From Streptomyces sp. NBC_01439 (GTDB lineage Bacteria > Actinomycetota > Actinomycetes > Streptomycetales > Streptomycetaceae): 64,000 nt of DNA. Location: NCBI RefSeq assembly GCF_036227605.1, contig NZ_CP109487.1, positions 3,236,001 through 3,300,000 on the forward strand, read 5' to 3'. Below are positions 17,484 through 27,445 of the stretch, one piece after another. Under the pieces are notes generated by a model that worked only from the letters and a program-made list of their open reading frames with translations, did not search any database and was not told the origin of the DNA. The translations under genes were made by a program, and so were the position numbers. Numbering within the stretch: position 1 is the stretch's first letter; every line of letters begins with the position of its first letter.

Positions 17484-17555
17484 TCACGTGTTGCAACGAC
17501 TCCTGGAATTCGCCGGTCCCCCGGGTCCTTCCTTCACCTCATCGCTCCGACGGGC

Positions 17556-19145
17556 TCAGGCGAGGCTGACCGTGCGCGCCGAGACGGCGCCGATCTCGGT
17601 GGCGATGTCCGCGAGGACGTCTCCCGGGACCGGGGCGTCGACGGTGAGGACGGCGAGCGCCTCACCGTGCTCCTCGGCCCGCGCGACCTGCATGCCCGCG
17701 ATGTTCAGGCCGCCCTCGCCGAGGACGCGGCCGACGGCGCCGACCACGCCGGGGCGGTCGGTGTAGCGCAGCACGACCATGTGGTCGGCGAGCGCCAGGT
17801 CCACGTCGTACTCGCCGACGCCCACGATCTTCTGAAGGTGCTTCGGGCCCGCGAGCGTGCCGGAGACCGAGACCTCCTGACCGTCCGACAGGGTGCCGCG
17901 GACGGTCACCACGTTGCGGTGGTCCGGGGACTCCGAGCTGGTGGTCAGACGGACCTCGACGCCGCGCTCCTGCGCGAACAGCGGGGCGTTGACGTAGGAG
18001 ACCGTCTCGTCGACGACGTCCTCGAAGACGCCCTTGAGGGCGGAGAGTTCGAGCACCTTGACGTCGTGCTGGGTGATCTCGCCGCAGACCTCGACGTCGA
18101 GGCGGACCGCGACCTCGCCCGCGAGGGCGGTGAAGATGCGGCCGAGCTTTTCGGCGAGCGGCAGGCCGGGACGGACGTCCTCGGCGATGACACCGCCCTG
18201 GACGTTGACCGCGTCCGGCACGAGCTCACCGGCGAGCGCGAGGCGCACCGACTTGGCGACCGAGACACCGGCCTTCTCCTGGGCCTCGTCCGTGGACGCG
18301 CCGAGGTGCGGGGTGCAGACGACCTGGTCGAGCTCGAACAGCGGGGAGTCCGTGCAGGGCTCCTTCGCGTACACGTCGAGACCGGCGCCGGCGACGCGGC
18401 CCTCCTTGATGGCCGTGTACAGCGCGGCCTCGTCGACGATCCCGCCGCGGGCGGCGTTGACGATGCGGACCGACGGCTTCACCTTGTGCAGGGCCTCGTC
18501 CCCGATGAGACCGAGGGTCTCGGGGGTCTTGGGCAGGTGCACGGTGATGAAGTCGGCGATCTCCAGGAGCTCGTCCAGCGCCAGCATCTTGACGCCCATC
18601 TGGGCGGCGCGCGCGGGCTGTACGTAGGGGTCGTACGCGACGATCTTCATGCCGAAGGCCGACATGCGCTGGGCGACCAGCACGCCGATGCGGCCGAGGC
18701 CGACGACACCCAGGGTCTTCTCGCTGAGCTCGACACCGGTGTACTTGTTCCGCTTCCACTCGCCGTTCTTCAGGGCGGTGTTGGCCTGCGGAATGTTGCG
18801 GGCGGTGGCGACGAGCAGGCCGCACGCGAGCTCGGCCGCGGTCACGATGTTCGAGGTCGGCGCGTTGACGACCATCACGCCGGCCTTGGTGGCGGCGGAG
18901 ACGTCCACGTTGTCCAGACCGACGCCCGCGCGCGCGACGACCCTCAACTTCTTGGCCGCGGCGATGGCCTCGGCGTCGACCTTGGTGGCGGAGCGGACGA
19001 GGATCGCGTCCACGTCGACGATCGCGGGCAGCAGCTCGGCGCGGTCCGCGCCGTTGCAGTGCCGGATCTCGAAGTCCGGGCCCAGCGCCTCGACGGTGGC
19101 GGGCGACAGCTCTTCGGCGATGAGTACGACAGGTTTCGAGCTCAC
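17556..19145 (-). CDS. serA: D-3-phosphoglycerate dehydrogenase
   Basis: First committed enzyme of serine synthesis: NAD-dependent oxidation of 3-phosphoglycerate to phosphohydroxypyruvate. Its 529 residues match the long actinobacterial form: catalytic and Rossmann domains (GLGRIGVLVAQR near residue 150; catalytic Arg in NAARGGIVDEAAL, Glu in VYAKEP, His in TPHLGAST), an intervening ASB domain and a C-terminal ACT domain (from about 455) for serine feedback inhibition. The start is GTG 19145, with GAGGA 6 nt upstream. It lies behind the ilvC terminator, with a 273-bp leader, so it is separately transcribed. Confidence 0.96.
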   Translation of the reverse strand: MSSKPVVLIAEELSPATVEALGPDFEIRHCNGADRAELLPAIVDVDAILVRSATKVDAEAIAAAKKLRVVARAGVGLDNVDVSAATKAGVMVVNAPTSNIVTAAELACGLLVATARNIPQANTALKNGEWKRNKYTGVELSEKTLGVVGLGRIGVLVAQRMSAFGMKIVAYDPYVQPARAAQMGVKMLALDELLEIADFITVHLPKTPETLGLIGDEALHKVKPSVRIVNAARGGIVDEAALYTAIKEGRVAGAGLDVYAKEPCTDSPLFELDQVVCTPHLGASTDEAQEKAGVSVAKSVRLALAGELVPDAVNVQGGVIAEDVRPGLPLAEKLGRIFTALAGEVAVRLDVEVCGEITQHDVKVLELSALKGVFEDVVDETVSYVNAPLFAQERGVEVRLTTSSESPDHRNVVTVRGTLSDGQEVSVSGTLAGPKHLQKIVGVGEYDVDLALADHMVVLRYTDRPGVVGAVGRVLGEGGLNIAGMQVARAEEHGEALAVLTVDAPVPGDVLADIATEIGAVSARTVSLA

Positions 19146-19419
19146 GTGGGTCCTCACAAGTCCAGTGCGGACGGCCGTCCCGACGGCCGCAGGCGGTGGA
19201 GGGGGTAGCCGCGTGGAAGACGCACGACACTGTGGGCCTGACGCGTATGTGTTGAGCAGTGTAGTGGCGCTGACGGGCCGGATTTCCGCCTGTACGGAAG
19301 GATCACCCGTCCGTGGTTGGCCGGGGTGGACAAGCCGCGCCGTTGAGGGGCGGATTCCCGGCATCCCGGGTTCCCTGCGGCCCGTCCGTTCGGACGAGCC
19401 GGCTCCTGCGCCGAAGCAC

Positions 19420-19454
19420 GGCGGGGCCGGGACCTCACGTGTCCCGGCCCCGCC
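19420..19454 (-). terminator. Terminator of the ilvBNC operon
   Basis: A perfect 14-bp stem (19420–19433 with 19441–19454) and a 7-nt loop, 9 bp beyond the ilvC stop codon. Confidence 0.85.
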
Positions 19455-19463
19455 GCCACGAGA

Positions 19464-20567
<1,104 letters not shown>

Positions 20568-20597
20568 TCACGTGTCCGCGGTGCCGGGCCGGGCGGG

Positions 20598-21122
20598 TCA
20601 GGCGCTGCGGTCGAGCGCGCGCAGACTGCGGTCCGTGATGGACCGGCCGCCACGCCCTATGGCGATCGTGCCGGACTGGACGAGCTCCTTGATGCCGAAC
20701 GGCTCCAGCATCTTGAGCATCGCGCCGAGCTTGTCGGAGCCGCCGGTGGCCTCGATGGTGACGGCCTCCGGGGAGACGTCGACCGTCTTGGCGCGGAAGA
20801 GCTGGACGATCTCGACGATCTGCGAACGGGTCTCGTTGTCGGCGCGGACCTTCACCAGGACGAGCTCGCGCTCGATGGCGTTGTGGGACTCCAGCTCGAC
20901 GATCTTGAGCACGTTGACCAGCTTGTTCAGCTGCTTGGTCACCTGCTCCAGCGGGAGGTCCTCGACGTTGACGACGATGGTGATGCGGGAGATGTCGGGG
21001 TGCTCGGTGACACCGACCGCCAGGGAGTCGATGTTGAACCCGCGGCGGGAGAACAGCGCGGCGATCCGGGCGAGGATGCCGGGCGTGTTCTCGACCAGGA
21101 CGGAGAGCGTGTGCTTGGACAT
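20598..21122 (-). CDS. ilvN: Acetolactate synthase small (regulatory) subunit
   Basis: Regulatory partner of IlvB; it binds valine and feedback-inhibits acetolactate synthase. It has 174 residues. The N-terminal ACT domain begins LSVLVENTPGILARIAALFS, with the FNIDSLAVG signature; a second ACT-like domain lies from about residue 90. The ilvB stop is 31 bp upstream, in the same operon. Confidence 0.96.
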   Translation of the reverse strand: MSKHTLSVLVENTPGILARIAALFSRRGFNIDSLAVGVTEHPDISRITIVVNVEDLPLEQVTKQLNKLVNVLKIVELESHNAIERELVLVKVRADNETRSQIVEIVQLFRAKTVDVSPEAVTIEATGGSDKLGAMLKMLEPFGIKELVQSGTIAIGRGGRSITDRSLRALDRSA

Positions 21123-21153
21123 GTGGGGCGTTCTCTCTCTCGGCTCTCTCGGC

Positions 21154-23034
21154 TCAGTCGTCTTCGTTGTCGCCGAAGTCGGGACGGACGCCCCGGGCTG
21201 CCATGACCTCGTCGTTGGAGGTGCCGGCGGCGACCATCGGCCACACCATGGCGTCCTCGTGGACGATGAAGTCGATCACGACGGTACGGTCGTTGATCGC
21301 GTTGGCCTCGGCGATGACCTTGTCCAGGTCGGCCGGGTCCTCGCAGCGCAGCGCCACGCAGCCCATGGCCTCCGCCAGCTTGACGAAGTCCGGGACGCGC
21401 GTGCCCTTGCGGGGCGCGATGGACTCGCCGAGCTGGGAGCCGACCGTGTCGTGCCCCGTCTCGTCGGCGTGCAGGACGGTGTTGGAGTACCGCTGGTTGT
21501 AGAACAGGGTCTGCCACTGGCGGACCATGCCCAGCGCACCGTTGTTGATGATCGCGACCTTGATCGGGATGTTGTTCAGGGCGCAGGTGACCAGTTCCTG
21601 ATTGGTCATCTGGAAGCAGCCGTCACCGTCGATCGCCCAGACCGTGCGCTCGGGCATGCCGACCTTGGCGCCCATCGCGGCCGGGACCGCGTAGCCCATG
21701 GTTCCGGCGCCGCCGGAGTTCAGCCAGGTACGGGGCTCCTCGTACTTGACGAAGTGCGAGGCCCACATCTGGTGCTGGCCGACGCCGGCCGCGAAGACCG
21801 TGCCCTTGGGCGCGAGCGCGCCGATCCGCTCGATGACCTGCTGCGGGGAGAGGCTGCCGTCGGCGGGCAGGTCGTAGCCCAGCGGGTACGTTTCGCGCCA
21901 GCGGTTGAGGTCGTTCCACCAGGCGGTGTAGTCGCCGGGGTTGCCCTCGGTGTGCTCGGCTTGGACGGCCTGGATCAGATCGGCGATGACCTCGCGGGCG
22001 TCGCCGACGATCGGGACGTCGACGGCGCGGTTCTTGCCGATCTCGGCGGGGTCGATGTCCGCGTGGATGATCTTGGCGAAGGGGGCGAAGCTGTCCAGCT
22101 TGCCGGTGACGCGGTCGTCGAAGCGGGTGCCGAGGGCGATCAGCAGGTCCGACTTCTGCAGCGAGGTGACACCGGTGACGCTGCCGTGCATGCCGGGCAT
22201 GCCGACGTGCAGCGGGTGGCTGTCGGGGAAGGAGCCCAGCGCCATCAGGGTGGTGCAGACGGGGACGCCGGTCAGCTCGGCGAGGACCTTCAGCTCGGCG
22301 GTCGCGCCGGACTTCATGACGCCGCCGCCGACGTACAGGACCGGCCGCTTGGCCTGGCAGATGAGCTTGGCTGCCTCGCGGATCTGCTTGGCGTGCGGCT
22401 TGGTGACCGGCCGGTAACCGGGGAGGTCCTGGGAGGGCGGCCACGAGAAGGTGGTCTTCGCCTGCAGGGCGTCCTTGGCGATGTCGACGAGGACGGGCCC
22501 GGGACGACCGGTGGCCGCGATGTGGAACGCCTCGGCAATCGTCTTCGGGATGTCCTCGGCCCGGGTGACCAGGAAGTTGTGCTTGGTGATCGGCATGGTG
22601 ATGCCGACGATGTCCGCCTCCTGGAAGGCGTCGGTGCCGATCGCCTTGGAGGAGACCTGACCGGTGATCGCGACGAGCGGGACGGAGTCCATGTGCGCGT
22701 CGGCGATCGGGGTGACGAGGTTCGTGGCGCCCGGTCCGGACGTGGCCATACAGACGCCGACCTTGCCGGTGGCCTGCGCGTAGCCGGTGGCGGCGTGGCC
22801 GGCCCCCTGCTCGTGACGGACCAGGATGTGACGGACCTTCTTGGAGTCCATCATCGGGTCGTACGCGGGGAGGATGGCGCCGCCCGGAATGCCGAAGACG
22901 GTGTCGCACCCCACCTCTTCGAGAGAGCGGATGAGGGACTGCGCACCCGTGACGTGCTCAACTGCGGCGGACTGCTGTCCGCCGGAACGGGGCCGCGGCT
23001 GCGGATGGTGGGCCCCGGTGGCCTGCTCGGTCAT
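21154..23034 (-). CDS. ilvB: Acetolactate synthase large (catalytic) subunit
   Basis: TPP- and FAD-dependent condensation of two pyruvates (or pyruvate plus 2-oxobutyrate), the first common step of branched-chain amino acid synthesis. It has 626 residues. After a ~25-residue polar extension come the N-terminal TPP domain ([13 protein letters not shown] with its catalytic Glu further on), the central FAD domain and the C-terminal domain with the TPP/Mg motif [12 protein letters not shown]…NN. I use ATG 23034 because AAGAGA sits at the right distance; ATG 23040 would add two residues. An attenuator in the leader controls expression. Confidence 0.95.
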   Translation of the reverse strand: MTEQATGAHHPQPRPRSGGQQSAAVEHVTGAQSLIRSLEEVGCDTVFGIPGGAILPAYDPMMDSKKVRHILVRHEQGAGHAATGYAQATGKVGVCMATSGPGATNLVTPIADAHMDSVPLVAITGQVSSKAIGTDAFQEADIVGITMPITKHNFLVTRAEDIPKTIAEAFHIAATGRPGPVLVDIAKDALQAKTTFSWPPSQDLPGYRPVTKPHAKQIREAAKLICQAKRPVLYVGGGVMKSGATAELKVLAELTGVPVCTTLMALGSFPDSHPLHVGMPGMHGSVTGVTSLQKSDLLIALGTRFDDRVTGKLDSFAPFAKIIHADIDPAEIGKNRAVDVPIVGDAREVIADLIQAVQAEHTEGNPGDYTAWWNDLNRWRETYPLGYDLPADGSLSPQQVIERIGALAPKGTVFAAGVGQHQMWASHFVKYEEPRTWLNSGGAGTMGYAVPAAMGAKVGMPERTVWAIDGDGCFQMTNQELVTCALNNIPIKVAIINNGALGMVRQWQTLFYNQRYSNTVLHADETGHDTVGSQLGESIAPRKGTRVPDFVKLAEAMGCVALRCEDPADLDKVIAEANAINDRTVVIDFIVHEDAMVWPMVAAGTSNDEVMAARGVRPDFGDNEDD

Positions 23035-23093
23035 CGGCATTCTCTTCTCGAAGCTGAGGGTTTTACGCGGATTCGACTCTGTGCCAGTGCAAC

Positions 23094-23127
23094 AAAAAAC
23101 CCCTCGTGCCAGGAGGCAAGCGAGGGG
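23094..23127 (-). terminator. Attenuator terminator in the ilvB leader
   Basis: On the minus strand the stem CCCCTCG…CGAGGGG (7 bp, plus an inner TGCC/GGCA pairing and a two-base bulge) is followed directly by six T residues (23099–23094). This is a true Rho-independent terminator, rare in Streptomyces. It lies between the leader peptide and ilvB, so it acts before the structural genes. Confidence 0.88.
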
Positions 23128-23183
23128 AGCGCGTCGGGGGTGTTGAGCGGGGACAAGCAGGTCCCAGCTTCAGCCGACGCGCT
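23128..23183 (-). promoter_or_regulatory. Alternative-pairing segments of the ilvB attenuator
   Basis: The last leader-peptide codons (AGCGCGTCGG, minus strand 23183→23174) are perfectly complementary over 10 nt to the segment just 5' of the terminator stem (23137→23128). Between them is a small GGGAC/GTCCC hairpin (23150–23165). These elements can form mutually dependent structures linked to ribosome position on the leader. Confidence 0.65.
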
Positions 23184-23211
23184 TTCCAAGTACGAGAATT
23201 CGGGTGCGCAT
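23170..23211 (-). CDS. ilvB leader peptide (13 aa)
   Basis: A short ORF, MRTRILVLGKRVG, starting at ATG 23211 and ending at TGA 23172–23170. A GGAGGG ribosome site precedes it. Codons 5–8 are Ile-Leu-Val-Leu, so charged branched-chain tRNA levels can control ribosome stalling just where the alternative RNA structures begin. Transcription attenuation of ilv genes in Actinobacteria by such peptides has been predicted in the literature. The peptide itself probably has no other function. Confidence 0.85.
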   Translation of the reverse strand: MRTRILVLGKRVG

Positions 23212-23218
23212 GGCATTG

Positions 23219-23240
23219 ACCCTCCCTCTGGCGGGAGGGT
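23219..23240 (-). promoter_or_regulatory. Hairpin covering the leader-peptide ribosome site
   Basis: Perfect 8-bp arms (23219–23226 and 23233–23240) with a 6-nt loop. On the transcript the 3' arm is GGGAGGGT, the leader peptide's own Shine–Dalgarno region, so the hairpin would limit leader translation. A −10-like CATAAT lies upstream on the minus strand at 23274–23269; it falls within the 3' end of the upstream GGDEF gene. Confidence 0.5.
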
Positions 23241-23244
23241 GATG

Positions 23245-26142
23245 TCAAGTAGGTGGGACGGGCGTCTCATTATGTGAGCCTCTAAGGATGGCCATCGAGC
23301 CCCCGGAGGAGCCGCCGGCCAGTGCTGGTTGGGCCGCTCCGCCCGGTACTGGGAACGTACCGCGCACCAGCGCACGGCGCAGCCTGTACTCGTCGAGCGG
23401 GCCGGAAAAAGCCATTCCTTGGCCGTGCGTACACCCCATCGCGCGCAGCGCCAGGACCTGCTCGGGCAGATCCACTCCGTCCGCGACGGACCGCATTCCG
23501 AGGTCGTTTGCGATCCGCAAGAGACCTGCAGTGATCTTATGCAGGCGGGCGGACTCGACCACTCCCTCCACCAGGCCCCGGTCCAGCTTGAGCATGTCCA
23601 CGGGGAGCCGGCGCAGGGCGCTGATGGCCGCGTAGCCGCTGCCGAAGCCGTCCAGGGCGATGCCCACCCCGAGCCGGTGCAGGGCGGCCAGGCGGCGTTC
23701 CAGGTCGTCGAAGGGCACTCTGGGATCGGATACGGCGAGCTCCAGCACCAGGGCCCCGGAGGGCAGCCCGTGCCGGGTCAGCAGGGCCTCCACGGAGCCG
23801 AGCGGCATGGACCGGTCCAGGAGGCGCTGGGCGGTCATCCGCACGGCCACGGGCACGTCGTGCCCGGCCCGGTGCCGGTCGGCGGCCTGCTCCACGGCCT
23901 CCTCCAACAGCCATCGCCCCAGCTCGGCGGTGCGCGAGGCGTCGTGGCCGGCGGCGCCGGAGCCGCCACGCCCACCGGTACCGCCCTCGCTGTACTCGGC
24001 GACCCGGAGGAACTCCGCCGGGGTGAAGAGAATCCCCTGGGCCGAGCGCCAGCGGGCCTGCGCTGCGACGGCCGACACCTCCCCGGTGGCCAGCGAGACC
24101 ACGGGCTGGTGCAGCAGGGCGAACTCGCCCTCGTGCAGTGCCGTCCGCAGCCGGCCGGCCAGCTCGGCCTTGCGCACGACTTCGGCCTGCATCTGGGGGG
24201 CGTACATCTCGACGCGGTCCTTGCCGCCGGCCTTGGCCCGGTACATCGCGAGATCCGCGTTGCGCATCAGGTCCGAAGGGGTGATGCCGGGGTCGGCGAA
24301 GGCGGCTCCGATGCTCGCCGCGACCCGGACCTCGCTGGCGCCGATCCGGTACGGCTGGGAAAGGGTGGTGCGCAGCCGATCGGCGATCTCGCGTACCTGG
24401 TACTCACGGGCGCTGGGGTCGCGGTTTCCGTCGCCCAGGATCAGTGCGGCGAACTCGTCGCCGCCGAGGCGGGCCGCGGTGTCCCCGGCCCGGACCGAGT
24501 CCTGGAGCCTGCGCGCGGCTTCGACGAGCAGTTCGTCTCCGGCCTGGTGGCCGATGGTGTCGTTGACCGCCTTGAAGCCATCGAGGTCGATGAAGAGCAC
24601 GGCGGTGCTGTGGTCGCCGGCGCGCCGGCCGGTCAGGGCCTGGCGCACGCGCCGGGTGAACAGGGCCCGGTTGGGCAGGTCGGTCAGCGGATCGTGTTCG
24701 GCGCTGTGCTGGAGCTGGGCCTGGAGCCGGACCCGCTCGGTGACGTCCCGACTGTTGAGGATGAGCCCGCCCTGGTGGCGGTTGACGGTGGACTCCACGT
24801 TGAGCCACTCGCCGCCGCCCGATTTGAAGCGGCATTCGATGCGGGTGGTGGGCTCCTCGGTCGGCGGTGCGGCGAGGAAGCGGCGCACCTCGTGGACCAC
24901 CCGGCCGAGGTCGTCGGGGTGGATCAGGGAGGCGAGCTCGGTGCCGACCAGCTCTTCCGCCTCGCGGCCGTAGACCCCGGCGGCCGCGGGGCTGACGTAG
25001 CGCAGGGTTCCGGTGGGCGCGGCGATCATGATGACGTCGCTGGAACCCTGGACCAGGGAACGGAAGTGGTTCTCCTTCTGGGCCAGTTCCTGGGTCAGCG
25101 CGATGTTGTCGAGGAGCATGATGCCCTGCCGGATGACGAGGGCGAGCACGACCGTGCAGCCGGTGAAGACGACCATCCGGTCCACCTTCCTGCCGTCCAC
25201 GACGTTGTACAGGATGCCGAGGGTGCACACGGCGGCCGCGAGGTACGGGGTGAGGGCGGGCAGCGAGCCGGTGATCGGGCGGCTGTGCGCCCGGTCCACG
25301 CGCGGGCGGCCGGCCGGCTCCGGGCCGGGATGGAGGCGTCGGGCGCCCCAGGGTGCGTACGCGAGGAGCAGCGAGCCTGCGAACCAACCTGCGTCGAGCA
25401 GCTGTCCGGACTGGTACTCGGCGCTCAGGAGGGGCGAAGTGAACAGGGCGTCGCTGAGCACGGTCAGGGCCAGCGCCGCGATGGCGGTGTTGACGGCGGA
25501 GCGGTTGGTCTCGCTCCGCCGGAAGTGCAGGACCAGGACCATCGAGACGAGCGCGATGTCCAGGAGCGGGTAGGCGAGGGAGAGCGCGGCGCGCGGGACG
25601 CTGCCGGGGGCGCCGGACTGGGCGGTCCGTGCCGCGTGGGCCAGGGCCAGGCTCCAGGAGAGCGTGAGCAGGGAGCCGCCGATGAGCCACGAGTCGAGCC
25701 CGAGGCACACCCAGCCGGCGCGGGTGACCGGCCGTTTGGCGAGGACGAGCAGGCCCACGATGGCGGGCGGGGCGAAGCAGAGGAAGGCGAAGTCGGCGAG
25801 CGAGGGTTTCGGCACTTCCTCGCCCAGGATCACCTCGTACCAGCCCCAGACCGCGTTGCCGCCGGCGCCCATCAGGGAGGAGAAGGCGAAGAGCAGCCAG
25901 GCGGGGCGTTCGCGGCTGTCGATCGCCCTCGCGTAGGAGTAGCAGGAGACCGCGGCGAATAAGCCGGCCGCGCTGAGCCCGAAGTCGCCCATGATCTCGG
26001 CGACTTCCTCCGAGCCCCAGTTGAGGGCGGCGCCGACGGCGTACCCGCCGCTGACCACCGCGAGGAGCAGCTGCATCGCCAGGCCCTTGCCTCCGCCCGA
26101 GACGGAGGGCCGGTTCAGGAGCGCCGCCCCCGGGGTACTCAC
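23245..26142 (-). CDS. Membrane PAS-GGDEF-EAL protein with degenerate EAL domain
   Basis: A cyclic-di-GMP signalling protein of 965 residues. Order: about eight to ten transmembrane segments (residues ~20–330), a PAS domain (~365–490, with the LRYVSPAAAGVYG segment), a GGDEF domain with intact GGDEF at 560–564, and a C-terminal EAL-type domain. The EAL motif is replaced by AQA (694–696), and the DDFGTG motif by DGFGSG (from 831), so phosphodiesterase activity is doubtful while cyclase activity is plausible. GTG 26142 is chosen because GAGGGG precedes it; an ATG at 26229 has no ribosome site. From position in the chromosome it corresponds to the S. coelicolor protein SCO5511, from memory. Confidence 0.88.
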   Translation of the reverse strand: MSTPGAALLNRPSVSGGGKGLAMQLLLAVVSGGYAVGAALNWGSEEVAEIMGDFGLSAAGLFAAVSCYSYARAIDSRERPAWLLFAFSSLMGAGGNAVWGWYEVILGEEVPKPSLADFAFLCFAPPAIVGLLVLAKRPVTRAGWVCLGLDSWLIGGSLLTLSWSLALAHAARTAQSGAPGSVPRAALSLAYPLLDIALVSMVLVLHFRRSETNRSAVNTAIAALALTVLSDALFTSPLLSAEYQSGQLLDAGWFAGSLLLAYAPWGARRLHPGPEPAGRPRVDRAHSRPITGSLPALTPYLAAAVCTLGILYNVVDGRKVDRMVVFTGCTVVLALVIRQGIMLLDNIALTQELAQKENHFRSLVQGSSDVIMIAAPTGTLRYVSPAAAGVYGREAEELVGTELASLIHPDDLGRVVHEVRRFLAAPPTEEPTTRIECRFKSGGGEWLNVESTVNRHQGGLILNSRDVTERVRLQAQLQHSAEHDPLTDLPNRALFTRRVRQALTGRRAGDHSTAVLFIDLDGFKAVNDTIGHQAGDELLVEAARRLQDSVRAGDTAARLGGDEFAALILGDGNRDPSAREYQVREIADRLRTTLSQPYRIGASEVRVAASIGAAFADPGITPSDLMRNADLAMYRAKAGGKDRVEMYAPQMQAEVVRKAELAGRLRTALHEGEFALLHQPVVSLATGEVSAVAAQARWRSAQGILFTPAEFLRVAEYSEGGTGGRGGSGAAGHDASRTAELGRWLLEEAVEQAADRHRAGHDVPVAVRMTAQRLLDRSMPLGSVEALLTRHGLPSGALVLELAVSDPRVPFDDLERRLAALHRLGVGIALDGFGSGYAAISALRRLPVDMLKLDRGLVEGVVESARLHKITAGLLRIANDLGMRSVADGVDLPEQVLALRAMGCTHGQGMAFSGPLDEYRLRRALVRGTFPVPGGAAQPALAGGSSGGSMAILRGSHNETPVPPT

Positions 26143-26424
26143 CGGTCCCCCTCGCCGGCTGGGTCCGGTGCAGCCCAGTCTCGGCAGCGTCGCCTCCGGC
26201 GGCCGTGCCGCATCGGATCCTTTGTCCATTGGCCGTACATCGCCCGTCGCCCCCCAAAGTGTCCGATCACTCCCCAGCGCCAGACGTTCGCGGCGCAGCC
26301 CCTTCTTCCGGACGATACACCACTTTCGTCACTCAGGGACATAGTCTCTCTACTCTCCGTTACCAATCGGGGAGTTGAGTCCACCCAGTGCATTCGAACG
26401 ACTGCGGAGCGTGCGCACCGGGCG

Positions 26425-27372
26425 TCACTCGGTGATCAACACCGTGTGTTCCACCGGCTCACCGGCGGCGAACCGAGTGAGCTGGCGGGCCAGCAGGCGT
26501 TTGGCCCTCGGTTCGAACGCCGAGCTGCTGCCACCGACATGAGGGGTGATCAGGACGTTCGGAGCGTGCCAGAGCGGGTGGCCCGCGGGCAGCGGCTCCG
26601 GGTCGGTGACGTCGAGTGCCGCGCGCAGCCGGCCCGACTCCACCTCCGCCAGCAGGGACTTGGTGTCGACGACCGGACCGCGCGCCACGTTCACGAGCAG
26701 GGCGCCGTCCTTCATCCGGCGGAGGAAGTCGGCGCCGACCAGGCCCCGGGTGGCGTCGGTCAGCGGTGTCACGAGGACCACCACGTCGGCCCGGGGCAGA
26801 AGCCCGGGCAGGTCGGCGAGGGTGTGCACCGGCCCGCGTCCGGTGGTCCTGGCCGTACGCGCCACGCGCGCGACCGGGCCGCATTCGAAGGCCACGAGCC
26901 GGTCCTCGATCGCGGAGCCGATCGATCCGTAGCCGATGATCAGAACCGACTTATCGGCGAGGGCGTCGTAGAAACCGGAACGCCATTCCTCGCGGTCCTG
27001 GCCGCGGACCATGCCGGGGATGCCGCGCAGGGAGGCGAGGGTCAGCGCGAGGGCGAGTTCGGCGGTGCTGGCCGTGTGGACCCCGACGGCGTTGCACAGA
27101 CGTACGCCGGGGCGCAGGTCGCCGAGGCGACCCAGCACGTCGTCGATGCCGGCGGTCAGGGTCTGGACGACCTGGACCGCGTGCATCGACGCCAGCGGGC
27201 GCACGGTGACCTCGGGGGACTTCATGTAGGGCGGCACGTAGAAGACGCAGTCGGCCGGATCGGCCGGGAAGGCGTCCTCGCCGTCCCAGAGGCGGTACCG
27301 GAAGGAGTCGGGGAGGCCCTCGATCTCCTCGGCGGGGAACGGAAGCCAGACATCCGGGGTCATTGCAGTCAT
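26425..27372 (-). CDS. D-isomer-specific 2-hydroxyacid dehydrogenase
   Basis: A 315-residue NAD(P)-dependent reductase of 2-oxo acids; the substrate is unknown. The Rossmann segment IIGYGSIGSAIE is near residue 145. The catalytic residues of the family are present: Arg in VNVARGPVVDT, Glu in DVTDPEPLP and His in TPHVGGSSSAF. ATG 27372 or 27363 could be the start; neither has a clear ribosome site. It is divergent from an aldo/keto reductase gene. The 282 bp upstream of the GGDEF gene up to this stop show only a run of AT-richer promoter-like sequence near 26335–26375. Confidence 0.88.
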   Translation of the reverse strand: MTAMTPDVWLPFPAEEIEGLPDSFRYRLWDGEDAFPADPADCVFYVPPYMKSPEVTVRPLASMHAVQVVQTLTAGIDDVLGRLGDLRPGVRLCNAVGVHTASTAELALALTLASLRGIPGMVRGQDREEWRSGFYDALADKSVLIIGYGSIGSAIEDRLVAFECGPVARVARTARTTGRGPVHTLADLPGLLPRADVVVLVTPLTDATRGLVGADFLRRMKDGALLVNVARGPVVDTKSLLAEVESGRLRAALDVTDPEPLPAGHPLWHAPNVLITPHVGGSSSAFEPRAKRLLARQLTRFAAGEPVEHTVLITE

Positions 27373-27445
27373 GATCACGAGGCTATGCCAAGGCATCCGG
27401 ATCAAGCCGTTAGTTTGATGGCCGGAGCCGGAGGGGGATGCAGGG

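Noticed and set aside
23041..23280. A T-box or riboswitch before ilvB.
   Set aside because: No T-box sequence (TGGNACCGCG-like) or known riboswitch core is seen. The leader peptide with Ile-Leu-Val-Leu codons explains the terminator better.
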